A stretch of 64,000 nt of DNA from CAWAYH01 sp963786195 (GCA_963786195.1 CAWAYH010000011.1:310001-374000), one strand, 5' to 3'. Counted from the stretch's first letter, positions 9,414 through 19,402 are shown. The notes: a model not told the origin generated them from the sequence alone. Numbers and translations: made by a program.

Positions 9414-10370
9414 ATGCGGACCCTCCGCCTCCTGCGATGGTGCGTGCCGTGTCTGGCCGCGGGATTGGTGCTCGCCGCGTGCCAGCGGTCGGAGCTCGAT
9501 CGCTCCGCCACACGCGCGACACGCACGACCGTCCGGCCGCTGCATCCACAGCCGGGTGCGCTGGCGCTTCCCCTCAAAGACGGATCCGTGCGGTTTGCGG
9601 TGATCGGAGATCCGGGGCGCGGCGATCAGCGGCAGTACGACGTCGCGCGCCAGATGGTCGAGTGGCGTGGCAGATTTCCATTCGAGTTCGTCCTGATGCT
9701 GGGGGACAACATCTACGGACCCCACACGCCGGACGACTACCGCAGGAAATTCGAGGACCCCTACCGGCCGCTGCTCGATCAGGGCGTGACGTTCCACGCA
9801 GCCATCGGCAACCACGACGATGCGGCCTCGATCAATTACGAGAAGTTCAACATGGGAGGTCAGCGGTACTACACGTTCCGTCGCTCCGAACACCGGCTGG
9901 CCGGGCTGACGGGAGCTGGCGTCCGGTTCTTCGCGCTCGACAGCCGCTCACTCGATCTGGCCCAACGCGAATGGCTGGAACGCGAACTGAGAGGCTCAGG
10001 AGCCGCGTGGAAGATCTGTTTCTTCCACCATCCGCTTTATACGTCCGGCCGGTATCGTTCTGGCGCGCGAAGCCTCCGGCTCGCCCTCGAACAGACGCTC
10101 GTGAAGGGAGACGTCGACGTTGTGCTCTCGGGGCACGAGCACTTCTACGAGAGGCTGCATCCTCAGCGCGGCGTGTCGTATTTCATCTCCGGCGCCGCCG
10201 GAGCGCTTCGCCAGGGTGACATCCGTCAGTCGGACCTGACGGCGGCGGGGTTCGACGCGGACTGCCACTTTCTCCTCATGGAAGTCAGCGGGGACGAGCT
10301 GTACTTTCAGGCGATCAGCCGTACGGGCGCGACCGTCGACGCCGGCGTCATCGATCGGGAGGGGACGTGA
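9414..10370 (+). CDS. Lipoprotein calcineurin-like metallophosphoesterase
   Basis: A 318-residue exported phosphoesterase, probably anchored by lipid: the N-terminus ends in a lipobox LAAC at residues 20-23. The two-metal site motifs are present in order: GDPGRGD (variant of GDxH), GDNIY, GNHD, the HHP block in FFHHPLYTS, and GHEH. The layout resembles purple acid phosphatase-like or alkaline phosphatase-like members that act on phosphate esters in the periplasm. ATG at 9414 follows GAGAG. It sits 18 bases after the ATPase stop and converges with the kinase-like gene, overlapping it by 23 bases at the 3' ends. Confidence 0.85.
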   Translation: MRTLRLLRWCVPCLAAGLVLAACQRSELDRSATRATRTTVRPLHPQPGALALPLKDGSVRFAVIGDPGRGDQRQYDVARQMVEWRGRFPFEFVLMLGDNIYGPHTPDDYRRKFEDPYRPLLDQGVTFHAAIGNHDDAASINYEKFNMGGQRYYTFRRSEHRLAGLTGAGVRFFALDSRSLDLAQREWLERELRGSGAAWKICFFHHPLYTSGRYRSGARSLRLALEQTLVKGDVDVVLSGHEHFYERLHPQRGVSYFISGAAGALRQGDIRQSDLTAAGFDADCHFLLMEVSGDELYFQAISRTGATVDAGVIDREGT

Positions 10371-12165
10371 TCGGACGGCAGGGACCGGCGTCGCGAATCT
10401 GGCGCACCTTGTCCTGAAACGCCGTGACCCAGGCGTTGACGTCGCGGCTCTCGGCGGTCACGGCGTCGTATCTGGCAATCCCGACTCCCTCGAAGAGATT
10501 CCGCAACTGTGAGCCGTTGAGCTGTTCGAGCAGCCCGAGCAGGAATCGCCTGCCGTCGTCGGAGATCCGCCGCTCGGGGAACGTCGCGCCCTGAAACGGC
10601 AAGTGCTCCATGCTCACGAGACAGGTGGACGGGTCCTTCCAGACGGGCGACCGCCGCCAGTTGACCACGTCCAGCTTGGCAGGACCGAACGTCGCACCTA
10701 GGTCCTGGATCAGCGCCAGCGGCAACTCGCAGGAGCCATCGGGGCGCTCGGCTCCCGGGAGGCAGATCAGTCGCTGATTCTCCGACTTGTTGTCCCAGTG
10801 TGCGAGGAACGACGCCATCAGACGGAATGCGTCGACCTCGGCCGCACGCGATCCGCCGCGCGACGGATCGATGCGGTCCAGCTCGTGCCAGGCCCAGCCC
10901 TGATCTGGCGCCCCCTCAATTTTCCGTCCTTCCATCCGCCGCTCGATCACGGCCGGACTGAATTCCACCTCGCGCGCGTAGTTCAGCCCGCCGGCAAAGC
11001 AGACGCTCTCGAGTCCTGTCTTCGCGAAGCAGAGGAGAGACGGATACGGCATCGGCGGGCAGCCCGCACAACGCACGCGCCCGACGACGTACATGCGATC
11101 GGCACCGAAGCCGAGCGCGGTGAGGAGCCGGGTTGCGGCGGGCTCGGCGTACACCTCCGGGTTGCCGCGCCCGTACTTCACTTTCACGATCTCGCCATCG
11201 GCGAGCTGACAGTTGAACTTCGGCGTCAGGCCTCCGACCGGCTCGGTGACGAACCTGCACGACACCTCGTCGGTCGGAGACAGGGTCTTCGGGCCCGGAG
11301 GGTTCTCGTCGAGGCGCGCCGCGGCGACGGGGACCGCAGGGGGACGCCACACATGGGCGGCAGCCAGCGCCTTTTCCCGCAATTCGGACGAGGGCGCGCG
11401 TTCACCGTCACGCGACTGGGCACGTGCCGCTTCATCCGTGACGCAAGCCATCACCGGAAGGATCGCGATCAGCAGAACACTCAGATTCCGCGCTTTGGAC
11501 GGGACCGCGACCGATTCGGCAAGAATGCTCTCGGATCGCCGGATCAGGCCCTCTGGCCCGACGTGTTCGGGCGCCGCCAGCAGGATCAGTCCGATCACGT
11601 AGAGCGTCAGCGCCAGAAACGCGAGATAGCCCGTGACGGCGCCGGCGGGCTCGTCCTGCAGCGCACCAAGCGTCACGCCTTCCATCAGCGCGGTCATGAC
11701 GCGTTTGACCACGCCCCGGCCGGGCGCATACAGCGACTCCAGCGCGACGAAGCGAAGAACGAAAGCGCAGCCAAGCAGGACCACGAGGCTGCGGATCATC
11801 GCGATCCGGTCGCGCACTGCCGCCATCGTCGTCAGCAGTTGCACGAGGAAGAAGACGCTGACGAGCAGGTGCAGAAGTCCGGAGTCCGGCGTCACGAGGT
11901 TGAACACCTGCGCCGTCGCCGCGAAGAGCGTCAGCAGCACGACGAGGCCCGAGAGGTTCTCGAGAGGCGACCTGCCGGAGGCCATGAGCTTGTCAGGGCG
12001 CAGGACCCGCGCCTGCACGAGCGCGCCGAGAAGCAGTACCCCGAGCACCAGCCCGATCAGCGTCGGCGGCAGCAGCCGGACCGACGCCGCCACGCGCAGG
12101 CCTCCCAGCAGCGCGACGGTCAGAAACAGCCCGGGCAGTACGAAGGCTTCTCTGGCGACGGTCAT
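10348..12165 (-). CDS. Membrane protein with atypical protein-kinase-like C-terminal domain
   Basis: A 605-residue protein of no named family that I recognise. Residues 1-245 hold about six hydrophobic helices; the rest is soluble. In the soluble part the order of motifs is that of a protein-kinase fold: a Lys-containing strand (EIVKVKYG, K328/K330), a helix with Glu (E341, AEPAATRLL), then H456-W-D458-N-K460-S-E-N463, which lines up with HRDLKPEN, then D488-L-G490 in the place of DFG. A conserved Cys pair (CAGCP, 366-369) and an FLLGLLEQL helix follow. It is the second gene of an operon: its ATG overlaps the TGA of the TPR gene (ATGA). What it phosphorylates, if anything, is unknown; HipA or Fam20-like folds are alternatives. 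The kinase call is inference from motifs. Confidence 0.6.
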   Translation of the reverse strand: MTVAREAFVLPGLFLTVALLGGLRVAASVRLLPPTLIGLVLGVLLLGALVQARVLRPDKLMASGRSPLENLSGLVVLLTLFAATAQVFNLVTPDSGLLHLLVSVFFLVQLLTTMAAVRDRIAMIRSLVVLLGCAFVLRFVALESLYAPGRGVVKRVMTALMEGVTLGALQDEPAGAVTGYLAFLALTLYVIGLILLAAPEHVGPEGLIRRSESILAESVAVPSKARNLSVLLIAILPVMACVTDEAARAQSRDGERAPSSELREKALAAAHVWRPPAVPVAAARLDENPPGPKTLSPTDEVSCRFVTEPVGGLTPKFNCQLADGEIVKVKYGRGNPEVYAEPAATRLLTALGFGADRMYVVGRVRCAGCPPMPYPSLLCFAKTGLESVCFAGGLNYAREVEFSPAVIERRMEGRKIEGAPDQGWAWHELDRIDPSRGGSRAAEVDAFRLMASFLAHWDNKSENQRLICLPGAERPDGSCELPLALIQDLGATFGPAKLDVVNWRRSPVWKDPSTCLVSMEHLPFQGATFPERRISDDGRRFLLGLLEQLNGSQLRNLFEGVGIARYDAVTAESRDVNAWVTAFQDKVRQIRDAGPCRPITSPPDR

Positions 12166-12679
12166 TTTCGGGGGGAGAGCAGGCGCAAAGGGTTGAGGTC
12201 CGAGACGTCGCGCGTCAGTCCACGAACGAGCTCGGCACGCAGCTCGTCGGCCGTCCGCATGCCCAGCTGAGGGTCGTCGATGACGAGTCGGTTGTCGGGA
12301 GCCAGGGCGATGGCCCGGTCGACGGTTTTCAGCCCTTGCGTGAACAGGGCGTCGTCGTTGTACACGCGCCCCAGCCCTGCCGGTAGTAGCTGTAGGCGAT
12401 ATAGAACTGGGTCACCGGGTCGCGCTGGGCGGGGTCGGCCCGCTCGAAGGCGGCCCGTGCTTCCTCGAACTGGTCCTTCTTGAAGAAGCCCAGGCCGTCG
12501 CTGTAGGCCTGTTGATCGATGTGATAGGCGCCCACTCCGGCCGCCAGCCCGCCGGTCACCTCGGCCACGGTCTGCGGCTGGGCTGCGTACAGCCACACGA
12601 TCAGCCCCGCGTAAACGGCGCTGAAGGTCACTCCCAGCGCCCGCACCAGCGAGGCTTTCATACGCGGCTCAATCTGCAT
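12162..12679 (-). CDS. Membrane-anchored TPR-like protein (one frameshift)
   Basis: About 172 residues. An N-terminal transmembrane helix (VTFSAVYAGLIVWLYAA) is followed by a helical repeat region of TPR character (GLGFFKKDQFEEARAAFERAD, read in parts, and VTQFYIAYSYYRQGWG). The frame then breaks at a run of four Gs (plus-strand CCCC at 12371-12374) and continues as RVYNDDALFTQGLKTVDRA to the stop at 12162-12164. The stop codon overlaps the start of the kinase-like gene, so the two proteins are probably made together and may form a complex at the membrane. Confidence 0.65.
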
Positions 12680-12730
12680 GAACTCTGCCGGGCCCCCAAC
12701 CTTTTCCCTGCGTCGGCCGTCTTACCCGGT

Positions 12731-12744
12731 TGTAGAACTCTACA
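12731..12744. promoter_or_regulatory. Candidate PadR operator
   Basis: A perfect dyad TGTAGA-AC-TCTACA lies 20 bases upstream of the PadR start codon, in an AT-rich patch (ACATATATAGATT). PadR proteins commonly repress their own promoter through dyads of this size. Binding is inferred. Confidence 0.5.
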
Positions 12745-12763
12745 TATATAGATTTCTTGAGAG

Positions 12764-13099
12764 GTGACCGTGTCGCCGCGATTGAACCTGACTTACCCGA
12801 CCGCGCTGGTGCTGCAGGCCCTGTCCCGGGGATTTCACCATGGCTTCGACATCATGGACGCGACCGGCCTCCCGAGCGGCACGGTCTATCCCATCCTCCG
12901 CCGCCTCGATCGCGAAGGCCTGCTGAAGTCCGCCTGGGAAAAGCCTGCGACGGCGCAACGCGAGCAGCGTCCGCCGAGGCGATATTACGAGATCACCGGC
13001 GAGGGCGAAGTCATGCTGACCGAGGCCCTCGAGCGCTACCGCGTCCTCGACCAGGCCGTCTCACGCACTCCCCGACGGCTCAAGCCGTCCCGCGCGTGA
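12764..13099 (+). CDS. PadR-family transcriptional regulator
   Basis: A 111-residue winged-helix protein. It shows the PadR pattern: NLTYPTALVLQAL, GFHHGFDIMDATGLPSGTVYPILRRLDREGLL (recognition helix and wing start) and RRYYEITGEGE in the wing. The GTG at 12764 has a GAGAGG ribosome site. It is followed after 5 bases by an ADOP permease gene, the standard arrangement for PadR-ADOP pairs, so it most likely represses the pair in response to an unknown ligand. Confidence 0.9.
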   Translation: MTVSPRLNLTYPTALVLQALSRGFHHGFDIMDATGLPSGTVYPILRRLDREGLLKSAWEKPATAQREQRPPRRYYEITGEGEVMLTEALERYRVLDQAVSRTPRRLKPSRA

Positions 13100-13104
13100 C
13101 AACC

Positions 13105-15766
13105 ATGCCGAGGCCATCCGATCCCCTCGCACTCCGGCTCTGTCTTGCGCTCGTGCGCATGTTCAGCGCCGTCGTTCCGTCGAAGTCCCGCGCCGAATGG
13201 CAGGCGGAGTGGGAAGCCGAAGTTCGCCACCGCTGGGACGTGCTCGACGAGCGTCACCGACTCGACTGGAGGAACCGCATGGATCTCTTTCGCCGCGCCC
13301 TGGGGGCCCTGCCCGATGCCGCGTGGCTGCGCCGCCAATTCACCGCCGACGCCGACATCGTCCACGATCTCCGTCACGGCGGACGGATGCTGTGGAAGTC
13401 GCCGGTGTTCATGCTCTCGGCCGTGCTGATTCTTGCGCTGGGCATCGGCGGGACCGTTTCGATCGTCACGCTCCTCGACACACTCCTGTTCAGACCGCTG
13501 CCGTATGCCGACGCCGATCGTGTGCTCACCGTCTGGACGCGGCACGCCGCGCGTCCGTCCGAGCGCGCGGACGTCGCGCCGGCCGACTTCCTCGACTGGC
13601 GCGAGCGGAGCCGCTCGTTTTCGGCGATCGCTGCAGCGGTTCCCTATTCGCGCGACTACACGGCCGGGGGCGATCCGGAGGTGCTGTTTGGCGCGCAGGT
13701 GACGGAGGGGTTCTGGGACGCCATCGGCATGCAGCCGACGATGGGCCGGGGATTCCTGCCTGAGGAGCACGTCAAGGGCGCCCGTAACGTCGTCGTGATC
13801 ACCTACGGCCTCTGGCAATCACGTTTCGCCGGCGATCCCGGGATCATCAACAGGGCCATCAGCCTCGACGGCGAACCGTGGACGGTCGTCGGCGTGCTGC
13901 CAAAAGTTTTTGCGCCGCAGCTGCTGCCGCCGGCCCGGAGAGCTGACGCTCTGGACGCCGAAGATCATTCAGGACCACGAGAGGCGGACGCGCTCCAGCG
14001 CGTGGTGGAACGTCGTCGCGCGCCTCAAGCCCGGCGTCACGCTCGCGGAAGCGCAGCGCGAGATGGACACGATCGCGACCGATCTCGCGCGGCTGTATCC
14101 GCGGTCGAACGCGTCGACGAGCGGTGTGCTCGTGCCGATGCGCGAACACCTGATGGGTGACGTCAGGCTGCCGCTCCTCGTGATGCTCGGCGCCGTCGGA
14201 CTCGTCCTGGCGATCGGGTGCGCCAACGTCGCAAGCCTGCTCCTGGCGCGCGGCGTTGGACGCGAGCGGGAGTTTGCCATTCGCGCGGCGCTGGGCGCCG
14301 GGCGGATCCGCCTCGTTCGACAGCTGGTCGCCGAAAGCCTTCTGCTCTCGGCGCTCGCCGCCGTGGTGGGCGTGGCGCTCGCCTACTGGGCCATCGGGGC
14401 GATCGTCGCGCTGGCGCCTTCCGGTGTGCTGCGGCTTCACGAGGCCACGATAGACAGCCGCATCCTGATCTTCGCGCTCGGTCTGACGACGTTGACGGCG
14501 ATCGCGTTCGGGTTGGTGCCCGCGCTCCAGTTCTCGAGCCCGCGGCGCGACGTCGTGAAGGAACGGCACTCGACGGGTCCGGGGCGCGCGTTTCGTCAGG
14601 GACTCGTCAGCGCCGAGGTTGCGATCGCTCTCGTCCTGCTGACGGGGGCCGGTCTGCTCATCCGCAGCTTCGAGCGGCTGCTCGCTGTCGATCCCGGATT
14701 CCGCCCGCAGCGAGTCGTCGAACTGCAGGTGTTTGCCTACGACCGGTACGGCACCGACGACAAGACGCGGACCTTCTTCACGTCGACCATCCAGCGGATG
14801 CAGGCGATCCCCGGCGTGCAGAGCGTTGGTGCGGTGTCGGCGATGCCGTTCGCGGTAGCGAACATCGACATCAAGAGCCCGATCGATGTCGTTGGCCGCC
14901 CGCCAGCCGGTGAGGCCGAGCAGCGGGGCACATACGTCACGATTGCGACGCCCGGTTATTTCACGACGATGTCGATCCCCTTGAAGGAAGGCCGCCTGCT
15001 GGAGGATCGGGACAGCCAGACGGCGCCTCTGGTTGCAGTGATCAGCGAGGCGCTCAGCAAGCGCGAATGGCCCGGTGAGAGTCCAGTGGGACGCCGCGTC
15101 CGCATTAGTTGGCACGGTCAGAAACTCGAACCGGAAATCGTCGGCGTCGTCGGCCAGATTCGGCACGACAGCCTCGACCGCGCGGCTCGTCCGGAAGTGT
15201 TCATGCCGTTCGCGCAGGAGCCGTTCGGATCGATGACCTACGTGCTGCGCGGCGCCGGCGAGCCAGCAGCCCTCATCGACGCGGCAAAGCGTCAAATCTG
15301 GTCCGTCGATCCCCTTCAGACGGTCTACGACGCGGCCAGCGTGGAGAAACTGGTCGATGCGTCCGTGATCCGGCAGCGCTTCAGCATGACGATGATGTCG
15401 GCGTTTGCATTGGTGGCGCTGGTGCTCTGTGCGACCGGGATCTACGGGATCATCAGCTTCACGACGACCCAGCGCACGCGCGAAATCGGCGTCAGGATGG
15501 CGCTGGGCGCCGATGGCCCGACCATTCAGCGGATGGTGCTCCGGGAGGGGTCGCTGGTGATCGTCTTCGGCATCGCGGCCGGCCTGGCGGGCGCGCTGGC
15601 CGGCTCGCGATTCCTGCAGACGCTGCTCTTCGAGATTCGGCCCGGCGATCCGATGACGTTCGTGATCGTCTGTGTCGTGCTGGGGCTCGTGGGGCTTGTC
15701 GCCTGCTATCTGCCGGCCCGGCGAGCGACACAGATCGATCCGCTCGTGGCGCTACGCGCCGAATAG
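13105..15766 (+). CDS. ADOP-type MacB/FtsX-like permease 1 (one frameshift)
   Basis: About 886 residues. An N-terminal cytoplasmic extension found in ADOP proteins (MPRPSDPLALRLCLALVRMF ... DLRHGGRMLWKSPVF) precedes two copies of the FtsX/MacB unit: TM helix (VLILALGIGGTVSIVTLL), periplasmic MacB-PCD domain, and three-helix permease domain (LAIGCANVASLLLARGVGRE; later FALVALVLCATGIYGIISF and TREIGVRMALGA). It ends PARRATQIDPLVALRAE. One shift from frame 1 to frame 2 occurs between 13921 and 13940. No ATPase is nearby, hence orphan permease. The function is not established; MacB relatives transmit force to periplasmic partners. Confidence 0.88.
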
Positions 15767-15797
15767 ATCTCCTGTCCTTCGGGCGGACGTCATTCGC

Positions 15798-17051
15798 TCA
15801 GGGAACGGATGCCGGCTTCGCGCCGAGGTCCAGGGCGATGATCTGCTTGTTGTCGCGCAGATAGACGGTCGATCCGCTGAGCGTCGGCGCGGTCCACGCC
15901 CGGCTGCCCAGTACGGGCGCTTTCGCGTGAACGACGAGGCCGGATTCCTGCGGCGTGGCAATCGCCAGCGTTCCATCCTCGTCGAGGATGAGGAGCTTGT
16001 CTCCGGCGCCCACGAGCGTCGCGCGGGCGACGCTCCTGTCCCGCCACATCATGTCGCCGGTCTTGACGTCGATGGCGGCCAGGGGCGCGGCGCCGAAATC
16101 ACCGTTCGACGCGTAGATCCGTCCGCCAAAACGGACGGCATTGCCGAAGTGGATGCGGACCCGCTTGTTGGCCCAGACTTCCTCGACCTTGACCTTGTCG
16201 CCCTCGCGGCCGAGCCGCAGCACACGACTTCCCCCGTTGTACGCCGACGACACGAAGAGAAGATGGTCGTCGCCCCAGATCGGGGTCGCGACGTTCACCC
16301 CCTGGTCGGCGGCGTGCGGGACGCTCCACTCGAGAGCGCCTGTTTTCGGATCGAGCCCCGAGACCTCGGCGAAGGTGAAGACGATCACCTCGGGACGGCC
16401 GTCGAGATCGATCAGCAGGGGCGAGGAGTACGCGTTCTGGAAGTCCTGGGACTTCCAGGCGATCTGGCCCGACGCCACCCGGACGGCGACGACGCCGCGG
16501 CCCTGTCCGCCTGCCGTCGTGATGATCAGATCCTGGAACGCGAGCGGGCTCGCCGAATAGCCACAAGCGCGCACGTCATCGGCGGCGCTGGCCACGAGGT
16601 CGAGGCCCCACTGCCGCTGGCCGGTCTGCCGATCGAAGCTGCTCATGAGGCCGCCCGCGCTGATCGTGATCAAGCGATCGCCGGCAATGAGAGGGGCGGA
16701 TCGTGGAACCGGCCCGAGGCGTTCGGAACAGGTTTCGTTGAACGGCGCCTCGTAGCGCGTCTGCCAGCGGGACGCGCCGGTGGCCGCGTCGAGCGCGACC
16801 ACCACGTCCGCGGCGCCGTCACGAAACATCGTGTACAGCGTGCGACCGTCGGTCACGATCGCCGAGTAGCCGGCGCCGAGCGGTGCCTGCCACAGCTTCC
16901 GCGGACCCTCGGCGGGCCAGCTCGTTGCCAGGTTCTGCGCGTCCACGACGAAATTGCGCGACGGCCCGCCCCACTGCGGCCATGCCGGGCCGTCGGCCGA
17001 TGTGCCCGCCAGCGTGAACAGCCCCAGCACGAGCAGGAGGAGGGACGTCAT
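15798..17051 (-). CDS. Secreted PQQ-like beta-propeller protein
   Basis: A 417-residue protein with an N-terminal signal (MTSLLLLVLGLFTLAGTSADG) and repeated propeller blades. Blades are marked by W-Q/W-x-R pairs: WPQWGGPSRNF, ALDAATGASRWQTRYEA, SFDRQTGQRQWGLDL, VASGQIAWKS, LDPKTGALEWS and IDVKTGDMMWRDR. This is the PQQ/BamB-like fold; it is more often a structural or carbohydrate-related scaffold than a true quinoprotein in acidobacteria. Its ATG overlaps the stop of the YHS-domain gene (ATGA), so the two are cotranscribed. The gene is intact. Confidence 0.8.
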   Translation of the reverse strand: MTSLLLLVLGLFTLAGTSADGPAWPQWGGPSRNFVVDAQNLATSWPAEGPRKLWQAPLGAGYSAIVTDGRTLYTMFRDGAADVVVALDAATGASRWQTRYEAPFNETCSERLGPVPRSAPLIAGDRLITISAGGLMSSFDRQTGQRQWGLDLVASAADDVRACGYSASPLAFQDLIITTAGGQGRGVVAVRVASGQIAWKSQDFQNAYSSPLLIDLDGRPEVIVFTFAEVSGLDPKTGALEWSVPHAADQGVNVATPIWGDDHLLFVSSAYNGGSRVLRLGREGDKVKVEEVWANKRVRIHFGNAVRFGGRIYASNGDFGAAPLAAIDVKTGDMMWRDRSVARATLVGAGDKLLILDEDGTLAIATPQESGLVVHAKAPVLGSRAWTAPTLSGSTVYLRDNKQIIALDLGAKPASVP

Positions 17052-18155
17052 TTGTCACCCGCCGAGCCTGGCTGGAACAACGCGGGCTCGAGGGGCACGT
17101 TGGTCGCGATCTTCTCGAGCGTGAACGTCTGCGTCGGATCGGGTTGACCGTTGAACGACGCACGTACCACGAACGGGAGGACGAGACCGTCGACCGGACG
17201 ATAGTCCGAGTACCATGAGTGAGTAGTCACCGTACTCGCCATCGCCGCCGCGTTCTCTGAACGACAGGCTGTGGAGGCGCCCCGACTCTTCCAGGTTCAG
17301 GACGACATCGATCGGTCCGCTCACGACGCGCACGCGCTCGACGCGGACTTTGTCGAGCGTCGTAGCGCCGAGCGCAGCGGCCTTGAACCCCGCCTCGCGT
17401 CTCGCACGGACGATCGCGAGCGGATGACGACCGAAGTCTGCCGTCAGGCTCGGCCGTGACGCCTCCCGCATGTGATAGGCGCGGCCCTGAGGAGCGACGA
17501 ACCACATGCCTTGTGGCGAGAGCACTTGCGCCGCCGTCATCTGCTTGCCCTGCACCGTGCGCGTGCGCTCGAGGCGGCCCGCATCCGGGAAGCGCCACAT
17601 GGCCCTGGTAGCGACCGTCATCTCGCCCTGCGCGTTGGTGATCGTCTGGGATCCGCTCTCGACGAGCGTCGTAACGCGGTCGACCTGCTTCGCGCCGCCG
17701 AAAGCCGTCACAACGCGCTCGACGAGCGCACGCCCCTTCGAGAGCGCGTCAGCTGACGTCGGGAGCGCCTCAGCGGGCCTGGGGATGTACTTCGCGGGAT
17801 CCGCGGCGAACTTCTTGTGGCAGGCGTCGCTGCCAAAGATGTAGATCTTGCCCTCGTGCACGACGAAGTCGCCGGGATTCCCACCCGTGGTTCTGCCCAT
17901 TCGAGCGCACAGCCCGCCCATCTGGATTTCGTACTTTTCGGGGTTCTTCTCGAACGTCGCCTTCGTCTCCTCGGTAGAGAACAGGTAGACGAAGTCTCCG
18001 CGGACGGCCGTGATCGCCGATTTGCCGAAGACTTCCTTTCCCTGGACGAGCAGGACCGGGTCGAGTCCGTCGAGCGCGTCCTCGGGCGCGCGTGTCTGAG
18101 CCAGCAGAGCCAGCGGAAGGACCGCCGCAAACGCCAAGCCCGTCAGCTTTCTCAT
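17048..18155 (-). CDS. Secreted YHS-domain protein (one frameshift)
   Basis: About 369 residues. A signal peptide (MRKLTGLAFAAVLPLALLAQ) is followed by a YHS-like metal-binding module (LDPVLLVQGKEVFGKSAI, FSTEETKATFEKNPEKYEIQ, then IYIFGSDACHKKFAADPAKY). The C-terminal 230 residues look like a lipoprotein-type beta domain (TLVESGSQTITNAQGEMTV, LPFVVRASFNGQ). The protein leaves one frame at GDGEYGDYS and resumes as HSWYSDYRPVDG around 17215-17235. The start has a GGAGGCGG site and a good promoter upstream. YHS modules bind metals or act as sensors; no substrate can be named. Confidence 0.72.
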
Positions 18156-18194
18156 GATTGACCGCCTCCGTCCGTCCTCTAGACGAACGACAAG

Positions 18195-18224
18195 AGCATA
18201 GGGTTCCGTCTTGTAGATTGTCAA
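18195..18224 (-). promoter_or_regulatory. Sigma-70 promoter of the YHS/PQQ operon
   Basis: On the minus strand TTGACA (18224-18219) is followed after 18 bases by TATGCT (18200-18195), about 40 bases upstream of the start codon at 18155. This is a close match to the housekeeping consensus. Confidence 0.65.
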
Positions 18225-18334
18225 GAGGAAGGCTTCTGGGCAGGCCGCGTCATTTCCTGACAAAACTTTGACCAAACCTCCACCTCTGTGGACGCACGAG
18301 CACGTACTCTGCGACACGTGCGGAGGGAAAAAAT

Positions 18335-19402
18335 ATGATTGCCCGATCGACGGTACGGTTCGTTCTGGCTGCCGGCGTCATCCTGGCGTCGATTCATCCC
18401 GGGATCGAGGCGGTTCGCGGACAGCAGGGCGATCGGCGCGCGCGCGAGGCCCAGCGCGAGCAGCAGCAGAGGGTCGCAGACATCTTCAAGGCCATGAACG
18501 TCCACGCGGGCGCCACCGTGGCGGACGTGGGGGCAGGATCGGGGTTCTTCACCGTCCGCCTCGCGAACGCGGTCGGGGAGTCAGGCCGGGTGCTGGCTGT
18601 CGATGTCAGCGCCTCGGTCCTCCGGTCGCTGCGGACGCGCGTTGCAGACGAGGGTCTGAAGAACGTCGAGGTCATCGAAGGCGACGTCGCGGATCCCCAT
18701 CTGCCTGAAGGCTCGCTGGATGCGGCGCTCATCGTGAACGCGTATCACGAGATGACGCAGCACCAGTCGATGCTCACGCACATCCGGCAGGCGTTGAAGC
18801 CGACCGGCCGTCTCGTGATCGTCGAGCCGATCTCGCCGTCGCGTCGCGACGCGAGCCGCGAGACCCAGACCCGGGATCATGAGATCGGCCCGGACTTCGT
18901 CCAGAAGGACGCGCGGGCTGCGGGCTTTTCGATCGCGGCGTTCGAGGATCCCTTTTCGAATCAGCACGGGCATGGGAGTGAGTACATGCTGGTGCTGACC
19001 CCCGCCAGCGCCGCGGCCGTTCCGCCGGCCGACCACGTGCACGAGGACGTTCCGGGTGACGCGCTCGCGTCGGCATCGCTTCGGATTTCACCCGAAGAGT
19101 TTGCGGGTCTCTACAAGTCCGCGCAGGTCACCGTGCTCGACGTGCGCGATCCGGACAGCTACGAGGCCGGCCGGATCCCGGGAGCCAGGCTCGCCCCGAT
19201 GAGCGCACTCAGGGACCTGTTGAGCGAACTGAAGAAATCCACACTGCCGATCGTCGCCTACTGCAGTTGCCCCGCTGAAGAGTCGAGCGGACGCGCGGCG
19301 CTCTACCTGCGCAAGAACGGCGTCTCGAACGTGCGCGCGCTCAAGGGTGGCTTCGAGGGTTGGGTGGCTGCCGGTCAGCGCGTCGATCGCGGGAAGAAAT
19401 GA
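18335..19402 (+). CDS. Exported SAM-dependent methyltransferase fused to a rhodanese domain
   Basis: A 355-residue fusion. Residues 1-31 are a Sec-type signal (VRFVLAAGVILASI ... VRGQQ). Residues 40-225 are a class I methyltransferase: VADVGAGSGFFTVRLA is the SAM-binding loop, AVDVSASVLRSL motif II, and IVEPISPSRRD follows. Residues 250-350 are a rhodanese domain with VTVLDVRDPDSYEAGRIPGA and an active-site loop CSCPAEESSGRAA, so Cys is present. The ATG has GGAGGGAAAAAAT before it. A methyltransferase outside the cytoplasm would lack SAM, so either the leader is an anchor or the protein has another role; many acidobacterial and planctomycete homologues share this oddity. The gene is intact. 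Confidence 0.8.
   Translation: MIARSTVRFVLAAGVILASIHPGIEAVRGQQGDRRAREAQREQQQRVADIFKAMNVHAGATVADVGAGSGFFTVRLANAVGESGRVLAVDVSASVLRSLRTRVADEGLKNVEVIEGDVADPHLPEGSLDAALIVNAYHEMTQHQSMLTHIRQALKPTGRLVIVEPISPSRRDASRETQTRDHEIGPDFVQKDARAAGFSIAAFEDPFSNQHGHGSEYMLVLTPASAAAVPPADHVHEDVPGDALASASLRISPEEFAGLYKSAQVTVLDVRDPDSYEAGRIPGARLAPMSALRDLLSELKKSTLPIVAYCSCPAEESSGRAALYLRKNGVSNVRALKGGFEGWVAAGQRVDRGKK

Noticed and set aside
10798..12270. 490-residue plus-strand open frame
   Set aside because: Antisense to the kinase-like gene; Arg/Asp/Gln-rich low complexity, no signal, no ribosome site. The minus-strand gene has clear TM helices and motifs.
13859..15295. 478-residue minus-strand frame
   Set aside because: Shadow of ADOP permease 1, whose frame has conserved MacB blocks.
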